A stretch of DNA of 64,000 nucleotides. Origin: Lycorma delicatula (lineage: Eukaryota > Arthropoda > Insecta > Hemiptera > Fulgoridae). A model generated the notes under the pieces. That model was not told the DNA's origin and ran no database searches. It saw only the letters and a program-made list of their open reading frames with translations. This document shows, one piece after another, positions 1 through 13,480 of the stretch. Location of the stretch: the NCBI RefSeq assembly GCF_047948215.1, contig NC_134457.1:90854898-90918897 (forward strand), written 5' to 3'. Every line of letters begins with the position of its first letter. Positions within the stretch are counted from its first letter, which is position 1. Made by a program: the position numbers and the translations under genes.

Positions 1-1520
1 TGAAGTATTGGTTTGTTCAGTGACAAAAACAAAACAATAATAATACACAATCACGAAGCACACAGATCCATTTAGCTTTATTGATGTTGTAGGGTGAAAT
101 GTTAACAAATAACGCAAACTGACCAATGTATCTACCACGTCAAAAACTAAATGAAAGAGAGGGAGAAAGGAAGATTATCAATACAAATTTTTTCTGGTAT
201 TTTCAAAGAGCTCAGAATTTAACTTATTTGTTAATATTTTTTCACATAAGAAATAAATAAAAAAATCTGATTTACGAATTATTATAAAAATTTTCAGAAA
301 TCCAACCCTGTGATAAAATACTCTGTCCAAAAACATTAAAACACCAAAAGTGACAATAATTTGGATTATATGAACAAAAAACTAATTTTAAAAATTCAAT
401 GCGTTTGTAAAGTCAACGCAATATAAAAAGGCGGCATATCCTATGCTTGTTATATTGTTTTTACTCTTTGATGTAAATTTTTTGTTGAGACGGAACTATA
501 TACAAGTCAAAACGATTATATATTTTTTGCATCAGTAATTTCACAACAGTGCAAATCCTTTTGTACTTTTTCACTGGATATATTGATTCAAGATCATTTA
601 ATCACTCAATCTTATTCTGAAACTCAGAATGCAATTAAAGCTAATTTTCCGATTGTACCATGTAATACTTAACTTCGTTGTCCGTCAAGATTTTTTGATA
701 CAAGGAATGCAGCTGATAATAAACATAGTGGTCGTCAGTCAGCGTTGTATGGCAGTTTGCACGATATTTATAAGTCGCTTTTATGTTCTCTAGGAAATTT
801 GCTCAGAAATTTTCTCAACAGACTGATACTTTCGGTCAGGGTTGTTCACAAGATTATAAAAAACTTACGGCTGTGCCAAATTTAAGTAGTGCAGGAACTT
901 GGAAAACCAAACTTTAACGGACGTTATCAAAATTGTTGTTGATTGAAACGTTATTAAGTCATAAATTCTATTACATTCACATTTGCTATAATAAGATTTT
1001 ATAATATAGCTCTCATAAACGAGAGTATAAATGATTTTTTTATATACGTTCTTAATTAAAACATACATATATATTTACATATACACGCAGCTAAGGTTGA
1101 ATTGGTCATTCGTGGAAGTGTCTATAATTTCTCTCCAACCATCTCCGCTCAACAACATTCATTCGCTTCTGTAATAGTAAACACAATGAGCAAATAAGCA
1201 ATACCTCATATCATTTCAAAAAAGAAAAAAAAATTTAGCAGAATGAGAAACGAATATTATTGTTACGATCCGAAGCAAAGGGGGCCGATCTTATATCTAA
1301 TGAAATCTTGAGAGGTGAACTGCTATAGATAAAAGAGATAAAGCATTAATATGGAATGGGGAAGAAAACGGGAAGCATCTCTCCCTTTGATTATAAAAAA
1401 GTTTGTGTATGTAGATTTTGATCACAGAAAGAGGATAATACGTGCTGAAAATTAGGTTACTGTTAGTCAAGATCAAGGCAGGCTACCGGCCCAAACATTA
1501 GGGAATTCCAATCCATAACG
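1..1520. other. A+T-rich sequence, no gene recognised
   Basis: Only short open frames occur here and all are typical of A+T-rich noncoding DNA. No domain, repeat family or RNA gene was recognised. Confidence 0.5.
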
Positions 1521-1521
1521 T

Positions 1522-1590
<69 letters not shown>
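1521..1590. repeat. (GT)n microsatellite
   Basis: About 70 bases of alternating G and T, interrupted once near 1556-1560 by tttgcg. This is a simple dinucleotide repeat, probably length-polymorphic. Confidence 0.95.
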
Positions 1591-1591
<1 letters not shown>

Positions 1592-2719
1592 ATTCTGCAT
1601 GATATTGCTAGACACATAATGTTGCAATATCAAATAAAAATGGATTAGTTCTAGTGAACGACACTCAAACATCTCCCTTATAATCCTGCCTTATCGCTAT
1701 ATGACTACTACTTATTCGACGGATGAGGGAGATACTGAGAGGAAGTAAAAAGATTTGATAATAATATAGAGGCTGGCAATTTATATCTACTTGACTTTGA
1801 ACACATTGACAACTTTCTACAACACTGAAATCAAAATATTATCTATTCACTAGCAGAGGTATTTAAAAGCTAATAAAGGTTGAAAAAATGATTCTTTTTT
1901 CATAATTTAAAAAAAATTATTTACTTAATACAAAGTTGCTACAAAATTTCAGTTTATACTTAATTGGTACATCAGATGTTTTACATGCATTAAAGTTATA
2001 AGAAAGATAGGGCAAATTGTGTACAACAACAAATAGAAATAAATTGTCAAGTCATAAAGATATACTTATATTTTTTCATTAATTATTAAACATTAAGTAC
2101 AGTTGCTTATAATAATTACTAAATAAATTTCATAATTGTATAAGGAATTCATTTGATACTGAATACAAGTCATTAAACAATTACAAGACTAATTATTTAT
2201 ACATCATACAGTGATTTACAATCTCCAAAAGAATCTGATGAAAAGGAGTAAGTCAGTGTGTATTTTTTCCTTTCTGTTGCTTTACGACTTGTAGAACATT
2301 CATTAAGGAATAAATGATTTAAAGAAAAGGAATCAGGGGAAGAGAGGAGTCTTAAAGAAAGAAGTCAAAAATATAAGGAAATTCATCCAATATATATTTT
2401 AAATATATTTATAGATATGTAAATATATTCACATATTTTTAATGGAAAAAAAATATGAATATATTTTAATATATATTAAATATGAATATATATTAAATAT
2501 GAATTAAGTTAATAAAACAACGGTAGTATATTGTTTAGAAATTTTAACCATGTAATTATGCATATCGTGTACTAAATGCAGCTTACTGTTTAGCTTTTGA
2601 AGATGATATGGCATTCACTACAAATTTACTTTAAGATACCTAACAAAACAATCAAAAGATTTAAAAAAAAAAGCAGCTAAAATAGGAATATAAGTATCCT
2701 ATAAAAAAATTCATGACAA
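1591..2719. other. A+T-rich sequence, no gene recognised
   Basis: No coding signal was found. A short tandem of an atatatattaaatatga-like unit lies near 2465-2505. Confidence 0.5.
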
Positions 2720-3540
2720 ACATCAGCGAACGCTTCTACTATCTTGGAGAATGGATATCGAACGTCACAAATGAAAAGATAACGACAAAATCTAGAGTGA
2801 GTAAATGGAACGAACGTTTTAGATATCAGGAAACACATTTAAAAATGAATATACTGAAACACAAAAATTAGACACTGCCAAACAGTGGTTAGACCAGAAA
2901 TATTTTATGCAGCAGAAAAGATTAAACTATTCAGAACTGGAAATCGTGAAAAATTAAAAATATCAAAGGGAGAATTTTGAAAAAAAATATTAGAAGCTAA
3001 AGTAACAATACGTTAGTTGTTTATAAATGAACAATTTACATACGAAGAATTTACCCATGTAAATTATTCACTCATGAACAATTTGTTTTCTTCAGAAATC
3101 AAATAGCCTTTTGGTTAAAATTAAGAAGATTTGTCAATCAGAATGTGATGCTATATAAATATGTTCATGTGATTCTAATAAAGATGTAACAGAGAATTAT
3201 ATTTAAAAGTTGAAAAACTAACAGATGTAATGAGAAAAATAAGATTACATACAAATCTATTGACAAATATAAAATACAGAATTATAAATAATAGACTAAC
3301 CAAGCAGATGTTTGATTTGTTAAGCATTTACAAATACACACAGACATGATTCCGGGAAATAGGAAAAGATATAAAAAAGTTGGAATCAACACACTCACTA
3401 AAGAGACAGAGCAGTTTTTAAAAAAGCAACCCCAATAAGCTTGTTTTCAGAAAAAAATATCAAGTAGAAACAACACTCTTGATGGATGAAAGATGAATGG
3501 GCACAAAGAAAATAGAAAGCTGGCCAAAGTTGTTTTACTG
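2720..3540 (+). pseudogene. Decayed LINE reverse-transcriptase C-terminal region
   Basis: Remains of the downstream part of a non-LTR retrotransposon ORF2. Translating across frames gives blocks in the order seen in insect LINE polyproteins: ERFYYLGEWIS near 2728, TVVRPEIFYAAEKIKL with REKLKIS near 2885-2970, MRKIRLHTN near 3230, and NRLTKQMFDLL followed by FREIGKDIKKL near 3290-3385. The YLGEWI, RPE.(L/F)YAAE and RLTKQ(I/M)F blocks are typical of the region after the palm domain. An unrelated A+T-rich stretch lies around 2990-3200, and many stops and frameshifts are present. The catalytic FADD part is absent, so the copy is 5'-truncated and dead. The clade (RTE-like or jockey-like) is not certain. 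Confidence 0.65.
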
Positions 3541-4844
3541 TATCCACTAATATTTGAAAAGAAAAATACCTAATTTATAATTTAAAATTAAGAAAAAACA
3601 AGCTGTATTATCAATAATATAATATTTTTAATTATGTAAAATAGCTACTAAACTGCTACAGTAATCAAACATTATTTCTTGAACAGTCATGACATCAACT
3701 TTGCGAATGATTCCTGAGTTTTGATTAAAAATACTAATCACAAATTTTAGATTTCAAGGGGTCCAGCCTCATGCATCTTATCCAAAAATGGAGTTTTTGA
3801 CTGTTTGCAGTTCTACGTCCTTTATAGAATGGCCTATCAAATGAGAATTCAGACACAGAAAAATATCGAAAACTTCCAAGGTTTTATCCTTCTTTCGGTG
3901 AATAACATCTTAAGTTGTAAATGCCTTCTCATCTTCACACTATTTGCAAATATTACATAATAATTTTCTTGAAACGTTTTCTCGAATAAGGCTCAAAGCT
4001 TAAAAATGATTCTGATTACACCTCATCAGAAATAAACTTATCAGTTTTGAAAAAAAAACTATTTTTATGTAATTCTAAAGGGAATGTAGTTTTCATATTT
4101 TAGAAGGAAGTATGAGATCTATCTTTACCGGATAAGAATATCAGCAATTAGGTTTATTACGTAACAATTAGACAACAAACAGTGCCTGAGGGGATTTCCA
4201 GGTAGCCTCCCACTAGACCACAAATAACGATGCATTCACAGGTGGGTGGCATCATTAAGATTTGTCAGAAACCTATTATATTATACAGTTTGGTTTTTTG
4301 TAGTTATTTTTTTTTTAAGAATGGATTAAATGTAGGTAGAGTACCATGTTTTATCTACGGAGAACTATTCATTACAGTTTTAGTCATGTTAGCTCTTTCA
4401 ATATCTAAGTATCCACGAACACAGTTGCATTGGGCTCAATGATTTAATTACAACACAAAAAAAAAAATTAAATTTTGGTTTCTTACTAATAAAATTATTC
4501 ATTTTAATTATAAATTACTAAGTTAAAGATTTTTTTTATTAGGGTTGTTTCTTATACCACAAAAATTACATGAAATTGTAAACCGTACGGTAAGAGTTTC
4601 ACAAATATAATTTCTTCCGCTCAAAAAAAAAAAAACAAGATTTCTGTAATATAAATAAAACTGTTTTTAACAAAATGATACTGACATAAAAAATCTGTTA
4701 TTAATTTAGAATTTTGTTTAAAAAGAAATTCAATTAATATATATAATAGAAAATAGGTATACAATAATAGATAATAAACTATGTTTAACCGTTCCATATA
4801 ATAAGCAATATGTAGAAAAATGTATTACAAAACTCTTACTTACA
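3541..4844. other. A+T-rich sequence, no gene recognised
   Basis: A 70-codon open frame at 4230-4442 (+) has hydrophobic stretches but no recognisable domain, start context or neighbours. I treat it as a chance frame. Confidence 0.45.
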
Positions 4845-4900
4845 TGGGTTGGGAAATGCTATTCCTGACCGGGATTCGAAAGACCGATCCACTACTTTTC
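4845..4900 (-). repeat. SINE family 2 fragment (tRNA-derived)
   Basis: The minus strand reads ttcgaatcccggtcaggaat followed by agcatttcccaac. This resembles the box B and following segment of the better copy at 41221-41396. Only about 50 bases are recognisable. Confidence 0.4.
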
Positions 4901-7236
4901 AAATAATTATTCAGTGAGCGTAATAAATATTTTAAGAATAGTTACTTATTGGGCTATTAAATAAATCACGATTCTTTGGGGGGAAAAATACGTTACGATA
5001 ATATTATAACGAAAATTAATTTCAAAAAAGAATTTTGATTTCATGAAACTAATAACTACTATTATTAGTAAACATGTCAAATAATAAACGGAGGGATATC
5101 TATCTAGTTCAAAATGGATTAAGTTCTCTTTTTATAATTCAACTATAAATTAAAGAGAAAAATTTCCTTTATTGATCAGATAAGTCAGGTTTTAAGAGAT
5201 GAATGAAAGGTCACGACCACAAAAAGTAGTAGTTTATTTTCAGTTACGAAAATGCACGTACGAAACGTAAAACATGAAGGACACGTACCTATCCATCAAT
5301 ACATTTCATCTTCTGATTAGATTCTTACAACAGTTATGATGTCGATAAGTGAAGAAGAAAGCAACGTAATAAAACATAAAAATTTCTAAGTAAGAAAAAT
5401 TATTGTTATTTTTCATTTAAGATCTTGCAATTTAGTCCAATAGTCAACACCTTTAGTATTGTCGATATAATCGAAAGGAGAAACAAGCGTTTATAATTTG
5501 ATAATATTTTTGCAAAATACTTACATTTTTCAGTTTCTTCACTTGTAATAATAAAAAAGTATATTTTAAATCCAACGAAATTACTTATTCGATAACATAA
5601 TTTTCTTAAAAATGAGAAAAACGTTATCAAAATTTCATGCTTTTTCCCTTATAAATTATTAAAAATAAAACCTATTATTTTTATCATAACCGTCGTAAAA
5701 TTGCTCGCGTGGATTTTTTATTTGTGCCTAGAACAAGTTTTCAAAAGAAACGTTGTATTTTTGTTAAAATTCTAACATAATTTAAAGTTAAATGTTGTAG
5801 TGGGCATATTCATAAATTGTCAAATTATTTCTAGTGATTGGTTTACTCTGGAAATGTTCGTGTTTACTATAAATTTTGTTAACCAGCACTCGCGGATTAA
5901 ATGTTCTTTTAGGCGAGTATTAAACACTATAGAAAACCTTTTTGACCACTCCTTTGTGAACTATATGAGTTTTCCCTTCCGGGTGGAAGAAGACCAATCA
6001 AACTTTTAATCAGATAAAACGATTATATTTACTATAGGTTATCTTTTATCGTACGATTTTTAAAGTCAGAACATGTAACGTATTTAGTTTTTGAATTCTT
6101 CAACAGATGTCTTATTATATAAGGTATAGAATGTAAATTTTTTCGTTCACGTACGTAAGCATTTATCATTTATGACCTTCAATCGAATTGTTTCAATAAA
6201 AATATTGAAAACATTACCAAACGGAAACATCAAGCAAATAACAAAACAACACTCGCGTGTACACAAAAATAAGTTGAGCGAGAAAGTAAAAATATTTCGC
6301 ATCGTACCTGTGTCGTCTCCTAGAATACAATAACGTAACAAAAGTTACGTCATTGGTTTCTGAGATATAGATCTTTTTTTAAAAAAATTGCTCCTCCTTT
6401 AGACAGTTTTCCAAAATCCTTCCTTGGTGAGGAATTTTTAAGTCCTTAAAAATTTACCTACCTAGTTTAAGATAATTGAGCTGTGCGATGATGAATCAGT
6501 ATAAATAATAAATAAATGTATATAAATTAAGTGAAATCTTAAGAAATATCAGAAAAAATATAAATAATATCAGAAAAGTATTGTCATCGGACTTAAGTAA
6601 CTGTGCAAATTTTCATCAATAGGCAATGTATGGAAGTATGTAAAATTATTATACCCGCACCCTTAATTTACTCCCGTACAGGGGGGATGTTTGTAAAAGT
6701 AATGGTGGAATATTGTATTGTCACCCGACATCAATAGGCAATATCAGGAAGTATGTTAAATTAAGGATGCAAGATTTGAGAAAAAACATGAAAACAATGA
6801 AAAATGAAAAAAAAAATTGTGAGCTAAAATAAAGCAAGTGGATATAAAGATGGATTAATGACAAAGATACTGAGCATAAATAGTTCACATGAGGTGAATA
6901 TATGCGCGGTATTGACATGTGAAATTATCATTTTTTTAAATGAGGGAAAGTCATTAAACAAATTGTACACAAATTAACAGGAGACAAGAAATGAGAATTT
7001 TTTAAGACAGACCATTAAAATTTCATTTAATTAAAGAAATTACATGAGAACGGTATAAATAACATGTACCAGTAAAAATTTTACATGTACCTGTAAATAT
7101 GAAAAGAGTCTAACATCTAAAGCAATAAAATTCATTTTCTTTTTATACTTACCATAATTTAAAAAAAAAGAAATAAAATAATATAAATCCAACAATATAT
7201 TGTATACATTAATGTCATAAAACAATAACAAAACAT
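4901..7236. other. A+T-rich sequence, no gene recognised
   Basis: Several 60-75 codon frames occur (for example 5406-5630 minus and 5800-6009 plus). None shows a domain or family resemblance. Confidence 0.45.
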
Positions 7237-7330
7237 GTTAATGTACGATCATATAATAATAGTATAGTACGATCAATAAACAGTAATAGTTGTAATAATA
7301 TGATCGTACATTAACTATTACTGTTTATTG
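7237..7330. repeat. Two interleaved 18-bp inverted repeats
   Basis: Arm A (7237-7254, gttaatgtacgatcatat) is the perfect reverse complement of 7298-7315. Arm B (7274-7291, caataaacagtaatagtt) is the perfect reverse complement of 7313-7330. The order is A-B-A'-B', so the two stems interleave like a pseudoknot rather than nesting. Confidence 0.9.
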
Positions 7331-8282
7331 CATGTTATTCTTAAAAGCTACCGTATAATTATTTATTTTATACTTTCTATAAAATTGAATAACTAATATT
7401 AATTAAGCTAACAGCAAATCACAATTACAAGAAAACGGTGTGGTTTTAATTTTATCTACTACAAACAATTTTACAAAACAGACTTACTAATTATGTTGAA
7501 AATTATGAGCGATTTTAATGTTATACGAGCAGAGATTATAAACATTTTTCATAAGGAAAGTAAGTCTATTTTAAAAAGAACCCTTAATGTTAATAGTAAT
7601 AAAAGTTTATTAACGTACGATTTCATTCCTTTAGCAGGCCTACTCTTTAGTAAAACGATAATAGCTGAATAAAAAAAAAATGTTCACAATATAAAATGTG
7701 CACAAGTGTAAATAATTGTTAATTTGTGAAGAATGTTATGGCATGAGATGAAATTCTTATGACATTGGCAACGGTGTTCCTAGCTGTCACAAAGGATAAA
7801 GCTTGCTATCCATCCATTTTACATTGCCATCTCCTAATAACTAGCTTTCAACAACTCAACCGAAATTGTTAACCGTAACGTTACGATTTGTACGTGACGA
7901 TTGAAGGCCAGTCTTCACTTCAATCGAGTCAGTTCTAACTTTTAACCGAATAGGTCTCATAGGAATCCAGGTTATGGCTATCAAAGATCTGATCTCGTAT
8001 ACTATACTAGTTGCACACCACAAAGTAACGCATGATTCAGCATCTGGTACACGATATAAAAAGTATTAAAACCGATTCGGTAACACGATATCACGACTCA
8101 TGACTTAGATTTTTTATAATATACATATAAATAATACATTATATATTTATTACTTTTATATACATCTTAAAATAAATACGCTCGAGAAAAAAAAGTATGC
8201 CAATTAAATTTCAAAGATGAATTAGAGTCCAGATATTTTTAAATGAAATAACTTCATCTAAATAATCCCAGTTTCTTACATT
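7331..8282. other. A+T-rich sequence, no gene recognised
   Basis: The stretch is slightly less A+T-rich around 7850-8050, but no coding or repeat signal was recognised. Confidence 0.45.
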
Positions 8283-8375
8283 TTTACTTACTTGTATGAA
8301 GTAAAAAAACTATTGTGATCGCAAAAATTTCGGTTTTCAAATTTCAACGGAAATATCCATATCAGACTGTTTCTT
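8283..8375 (-). repeat. MITE-like family copy, terminal fragment
   Basis: This is the reverse complement of the right end of the 59497-60177 element. The shared blocks are the gtgatcgc core, the attttcggttttca-like block and the aacggaaatatcca block, ending in an acttgtatgaagt variant of the terminal motif. The rest of the element is missing. Confidence 0.6.
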
Positions 8376-8885
8376 TAGAAAAGCAAAACTTTGGATTAAG
8401 ACGAGTTTCAAGCTGTACATACATGTTTCTACCATTAAAAAATATCTAAATTAGACTTTTAAGATAAATTAGATTTGTACTATAATAGAAAGAGGAAGCT
8501 AAGCTTTACTTGCTAGGCAATTCTGTCAGAAATCCCGTTTAGAAAATGCCTACATAATAGTTTAAAGATAAAATAATAAGGAAAAATAATAATTTAAAGA
8601 TCCGACAGGCGAATCACCACTCCATCAAGTTTATATTAAAAAGGAGGTACTTCACTGGGTTCCGAAATAAGCCGGCCGTCAGTGTCGCATTACAGATGGC
8701 AAAAGTGCGACGGCTGACACATTTCCCATGGTATCTATAATGGGAAAAGAAGGGATAATTGATAAGGAATGGGGGGGAATAAAGATAGGGGATGATTAAC
8801 CCTCTCAGGGATATCAATGACAGAACTGTTGTTGATAATTTTTTTGTGTTTTTTGAACATAATACTACTGTATTTGTATATTTCT
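8376..8885. other. No gene recognised
   Basis: Nothing is recognised here. Two short frames near 8614-8977 show no family features. Confidence 0.4.
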
Positions 8886-9329
8886 ACAAATATACATGGA
8901 TATTAGTTGTTAATTTAAAGAACCAGCAAATTAGTTGCAAGTTTAAATATTTTATTTTTGGTTTTATTTATTCATAAGTTATTCACAATAGCCCAAAATT
9001 AGGTTCAATAATTGGAAAAGACAATAAAAATTGCAATGTATAAATTACAGCTAGATTACGTTGTTATTATACTTACAAATTTATTGCAATACAAACTACC
9101 TCTAAACGTATATTAAAGTACATTGTAAAAATACATATAAAAAAAAAACAATTTAGAAATGAACAAAAAATACCCAATAAATTATGTAAAAAATAAAATA
9201 TACCCAACACTGCAACTCCCTGAGGTCTAAGCGGGAAGACAAAACAAAACATACAAATTCCCTGAGGTCTAAGAGGGAAAAACAAAACAAATATATATGC
9301 ATATTAGTTGTTAATTTGAAGAACCAGCA
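8886..9329. repeat. 43-bp direct repeats enclosing a 42-bp tandem pair
   Basis: 8886-8928 and 9287-9329 match over 43 bp with about four differences, sharing the core tattagttgttaattt and aagaaccagca. Between them, a unit containing ccctgaggtctaag is repeated at 9218 and 9260 (period 42). The arrangement suggests a local duplication or the ends of a small degraded element. Confidence 0.7.
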
Positions 9330-9670
9330 TTACCGACATTCAATACTCTTATGACTTTGGGAAAAAAAATCGGCATCAGAATGAGAACTGATCAAATTAT
9401 ACAATCGCACCATGAAACAATTCATGGGATAGTTGTAAAATGAACGTCTATGGTTTGTTAGTGTGTATTAAAATGGATTCTTTCAAACATTTTCGTCATT
9501 CACTTCCCCTACGTTACCATGTATTTTTTTTTTGGTTCAATACAATTTAAATTTTAAAATTTCAATTTTGTTTGGATTTCTATAACCATTTGTATTACAG
9601 TTCCTAACAAAATAAAATGGTACTTCGCATACAATTTTTTTTTACTTGAACTTAATAATCTCAAGCTAAT

Positions 9671-9706
9671 TATGTATGTATGTATGTATGTATGTATGTG
9701 TGTATA
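9671..9706. repeat. (TATG)n microsatellite
   Basis: A run of about six tatg units followed by tgtgta. Confidence 0.9.
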
Positions 9707-11297
9707 GTATACATATATATAAGTAAATATATATGTTCTTAGTAAACGTTGATAATTGAATAAAAATAAAGATTCGAGTGTGGGTCCTGTACAACAACGG
9801 TAATAAAAATACAACGTTTATTAACCAAGATCTGAAAATAAATTTGACTTTCTAAAATATTTGAGAATAAAATTTATACAGCATTATATATACTCATTTT
9901 TTACAAGCTATTGCATCCTAATAACTATTATAGTGTGTTCATGTAACAACTGTTACTGTTATTATAGTCATTACTAACAATCAAATCTGCTAACATCATT
10001 GCGTATAATGATTTTTTTTTTAAAGGATGTAATTATAATGAAATAAAAGTTACAATATAATATTGTTCAATTACTGTTAATTTTATATGAAATCAAACTA
10101 AACGGTAAATTTAAGCTGTATTTATTAATGATTTTACTTTTGACATTTTCACATATTATCCACACAATTAATAAAAATTACATCTAAACTTTCTAATGTG
10201 TAATATTACACAAAACGATGTGTGAAAGAATCAAAGCATTGCAACGAGTTGCATAATAACTACTTCTACGGGAAATTAAGTGGAACATGTAATATGCAAG
10301 TAAAGAATTATATAAATATTTTACTCTGAGCAAAATTCTGAAACACGGAGACAAGGGACCCATGGTGATCAAATTAGGCTTATATAATTAACTAATGCAA
10401 GAATGTAACTGACTTCAGAAACAAGAAAAATAAAGTGTTTTTAGGTTCACTTCTTTATAGTGGTCTGAATTAGACCACACTTTTTGCAATTATCTTAGCT
10501 ACCTAAGATGCATTAATTAATATTCCCTTATAGTAACATTTTGAATATGGGGCCAATAAGATCCATATCTCCCTGTTCCATCGACCGATTGTGATAAAAA
10601 TTAAATGGTATCAGAACTCATTTTCATAAATCATCGTGTTAAATTTCATCCAAATTGGTCCATCCAGTCCGAAAATAATCCTACATACAGTATTTGATGC
10701 GATTATCGAACTTTTCCTTATATAGTATACTATTTAGCGGCGGGAGAAAAAATTAAAAATTAAAAATTTAAAGTTAAACTAAAATTTAACCTAAATAACT
10801 TGTTACTTTTATGCCAAAAATGTGTAGAAAGTTTAAAAAAATAATAATAATAATTAAAGTACTAATAAATCTAACACTAATTTTAATATATTTTTCAGAA
10901 AAGAAAAATGAATAATATACTTTTTAATTTACCAACGTATTGCAATAAAGATGATACGACAGGAGAATAAAAAATTACAGTATGTTATGTATACGATTAC
11001 CAAGTTATGTTTTTGCGGTTTACCAATCTGGATAAAGTAAACGATCTGGTTGTATAACAAACAAGCTATTCCTTTAAGATATAAACCTTGAGTCGATTCC
11101 TTATAAAAGTATATTTTCAATTGATTTTCGTTTTATTATTCAATTGTAATCTACAAAATGCTTGATAATAATCAATGCATCGTCGCATTTTTGCACTCTA
11201 ATTGAATAAATGTACCAATGCTTCTTCATTTGCTTCAGGTTAATTTTTCAAAAATTGTAGTCTTAATGAGCGTGTAAAAGAATTTTTTATTGTAGGT
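9707..11297. other. A+T-rich sequence, no gene recognised
   Basis: No coding, RNA or repeat family was recognised. Confidence 0.45.
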
Positions 11298-11415
11298 TGA
11301 TTTATTTTATTTTAAATAATATCGGATTTATTTTATTTTAAATAATATCGGATTTATTTTATTTTAAATAATATCAGATAAAATTATAATGTAAATAGGT
11401 ATTTACATTATAATT
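11298..11415. repeat. 26-bp tandem repeat and adjacent 15-bp hairpin
   Basis: Three near-identical copies of a 26-bp unit (gatttattttattttaaata plus atatcg) end near 11377. They are followed by a perfect hairpin: 11382-11396 pairs with 11401-11415 around a 4-base loop. Confidence 0.85.
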
Positions 11416-11634
11416 GTAATGTCACTCGTGACGATGATTTATATATATGACGCACTGATGCCATTCATCGTTCACAATTTGCGGAGGGGGCAGGAAAAGA
11501 TACGGATCTTACGAATCTCATACTTGAAATTTTATTCATGGGGTAAAATTTTTCACATAATTTAATGCCCCTTATGTAGCAAATATACTTTTCTTTTTTG
11601 TCGTTTCAGGACTCAGTCGTATTCTTGTATTTAT

Positions 11635-11643
11635 CATATGAAT
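11635..11643. repeat. Target-site duplication, left copy
   Basis: catatgaat occurs immediately before the LINE and again at 13481-13489, directly after its poly(A). This is the expected signature of target-primed reverse transcription. Confidence 0.8.
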
Positions 11644-13466
11644 GATAAATACACGTAGAAAATATAAGAATGCTAGTGATGAAGAAAGTAAAAGGAACTA
11701 TCGGCAATTAAGAAATGCTATAAACAGGAAGTGCAAACTGGCGAAAGAAGAGTGGATTAAAGAAAAGTGTTTAGAAGTGGAAAGAGAAATGAACATTGGT
11801 AAAATAGACGGAGCATACAGGAAAGTTAAGGAAAATTTTGGGGCACATAAATTAAAATCTAATAATGTGTTAAACAAAGATGGTACACCAATATATAATA
11901 CGAAAGGTAAAGTCGATAGATGGGTGGAATATATTGAAGAGTTATACGGAGGAATGAATTAGAAAATGGTGTTATAGAGGAAGAAGAGGAAGTTGAGGGG
12001 GATGAAATGGGAGAAACAATACTGAATTTAAGAGAGCATTAAAAGATTTAAATGGCAGAAAGGCTCCTGGAATAGACGGAATACCTGTAGAATTACTGCG
12101 CAGTGCAGGTGAGGAAGCGATTGATAGATTATACAAACTGGTATGTAATATTTATGAAAAAGGGGAATTTCCGTCAGACTTCAAAAAAAGTGCTATAGTA
12201 ATGATACCAAAGAAAGCAGGGGCAGATAAATGTGAAGAATACAGAACAATTAGTTTAACTAGTCATGCATCAAAAATCTTAACTAGAATTCTATACAGAA
12301 GAATTAAGTGTTAGAAGACCAATTTGGTTTCAGGAAAATTATAGGGACAAGGGAAGCAATTTTAGGCCTCAGATTAATAGTAGAAGGAAGATTAAAGAAA
12401 ATCAAACCAACATACTTGGCGTTTATAGACCTAGAAAAGGCACTCGATAACGTAGATAAAATGTTCAGCATTTTAAAAAAATTAGGGTTCAAATACGGAG
12501 ATAGAAGAACAATTGCTAACATGTATAGGAACCAAACAGCAACAGTAACAATTGAAGAACATAAGAAAGAAGCCGTAATAAGAAAGGGAGTCCGACAAGG
12601 ATGTTCCCTATCTCCGTTACTTTTTAATCTTTACATGGATCTAGCAGTTAATGATGTTAAAGAACAATTTAGATTCGGAGTAACAGGACAAGGTGAAAAG
12701 ATAAAGATGCTACGATTTGCTGGTGATATAGTAATTCTAGCCGAGAATAAAAAGGATTTAGAAGAAACAATGAACGGCATAGGTGAAGTTCTACGCAAGA
12801 ACTATCGCATGAAAATAAACAAGAACAAAACAAAAGTAATGAAATGTAGTAGAAATAACAAAGATGGACCACTGAAAGTGAAAATAGGAGGAGAAAAGAT
12901 TATGGAGGTAGAAGAATTTTGTTATTTGGGAAGTAGCATTACTAAAGATGGACGAAGCAGGAGCGATATAAAATGCCGAATAGCACAAGCGAAACGATCC
13001 TTCAGTAAAAAATATAATTTGTTTACATCAAAAATTAATTTAAATGTCAGGAAAAGATTTTTGAAAGTATATGTTTGGAGCGTCGCTTTATATGGAAGTG
13101 AAACTTGGACGATCGGAGTATCTGAGAAGAAAAGATTAGAAGCTTTTGAAATGTGGTGCTATAGGAGAATGTTAAAAATCAGATGGGTGGATAAAGTGAC
13201 AAATGAAGAGGTATTGCGACAAACAGATGAAGAAAGAAGCATTTGGAAAAATATAGTTAAAAGAACAGACAGACTTATAGGCCACATACTAAGGCATCCT
13301 GGAATAGTCGCTTTAATACTGGAAGGACAGGTAGAAGGAAAAAATTGTGTAGGCAGGCCACGTTTGGAATATGTAAAACAAATTGCTAGGGATGTAGGAT
13401 GTAGAGGGTAGACTAGCACTAGATAGGGAATCTTGGAGAGCTGCATCAAACCAGTCAAATAACTGA
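11642..13466 (+). pseudogene. LINE ORF2 reverse transcriptase, frameshifted and catalytically dead
   Basis: Encodes the middle and end of a non-LTR retrotransposon polyprotein in at least three frame segments. The first, 11642-11962, is the linker (YRQLRNAINRKCKLAKEEW). The second, about 11963-12305, is in other frames (GRKAPGIDGIPVELL, then PKKAG and YRTISLTS). The third is 12308-13411 (EDQFGFRK, AFIDLEKALDNV, GVRQGCSLSPLLFN). A one-base insertion near 13406 then shifts into the final residues and a stop at 13464-13466. The palm motif normally reading FADD reads FAGD here (near 12717), so one catalytic aspartate is lost. The C-terminal block YGSETWT and RRMLKIRWVDKVTNEEVLR is typical of RTE-like insect LINEs. 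The reading frame cannot be functional. Confidence 0.85.
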
Positions 13467-13480
13467 AGACAAAAAAAAAA
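11644..13480 (+). mobile_element. 5'-truncated LINE (RTE-like non-LTR retrotransposon)
   Basis: Insertion of about 1.84 kb with a 9-bp target-site duplication (catatgaat at 11635-11643 and 13481-13489) and a 3' poly(A) at 13471-13480. It lacks the 5' part (endonuclease domain) and begins inside ORF2 in the linker before the reverse transcriptase. Both ends being intact suggests a fairly recent insertion, although the reading frame is broken. The nearby 2720-3540 LINE relic belongs to a different family. Confidence 0.85.

Noticed and set aside
9554..9814. 86-codon minus-strand frame with HTYIHTYI repeats
   Set aside because: Produced by the (TATG)n microsatellite.
12304..13458. Several minus-strand frames of 65-99 codons
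   Set aside because: Shadows of the LINE reverse transcriptase on the opposite strand.
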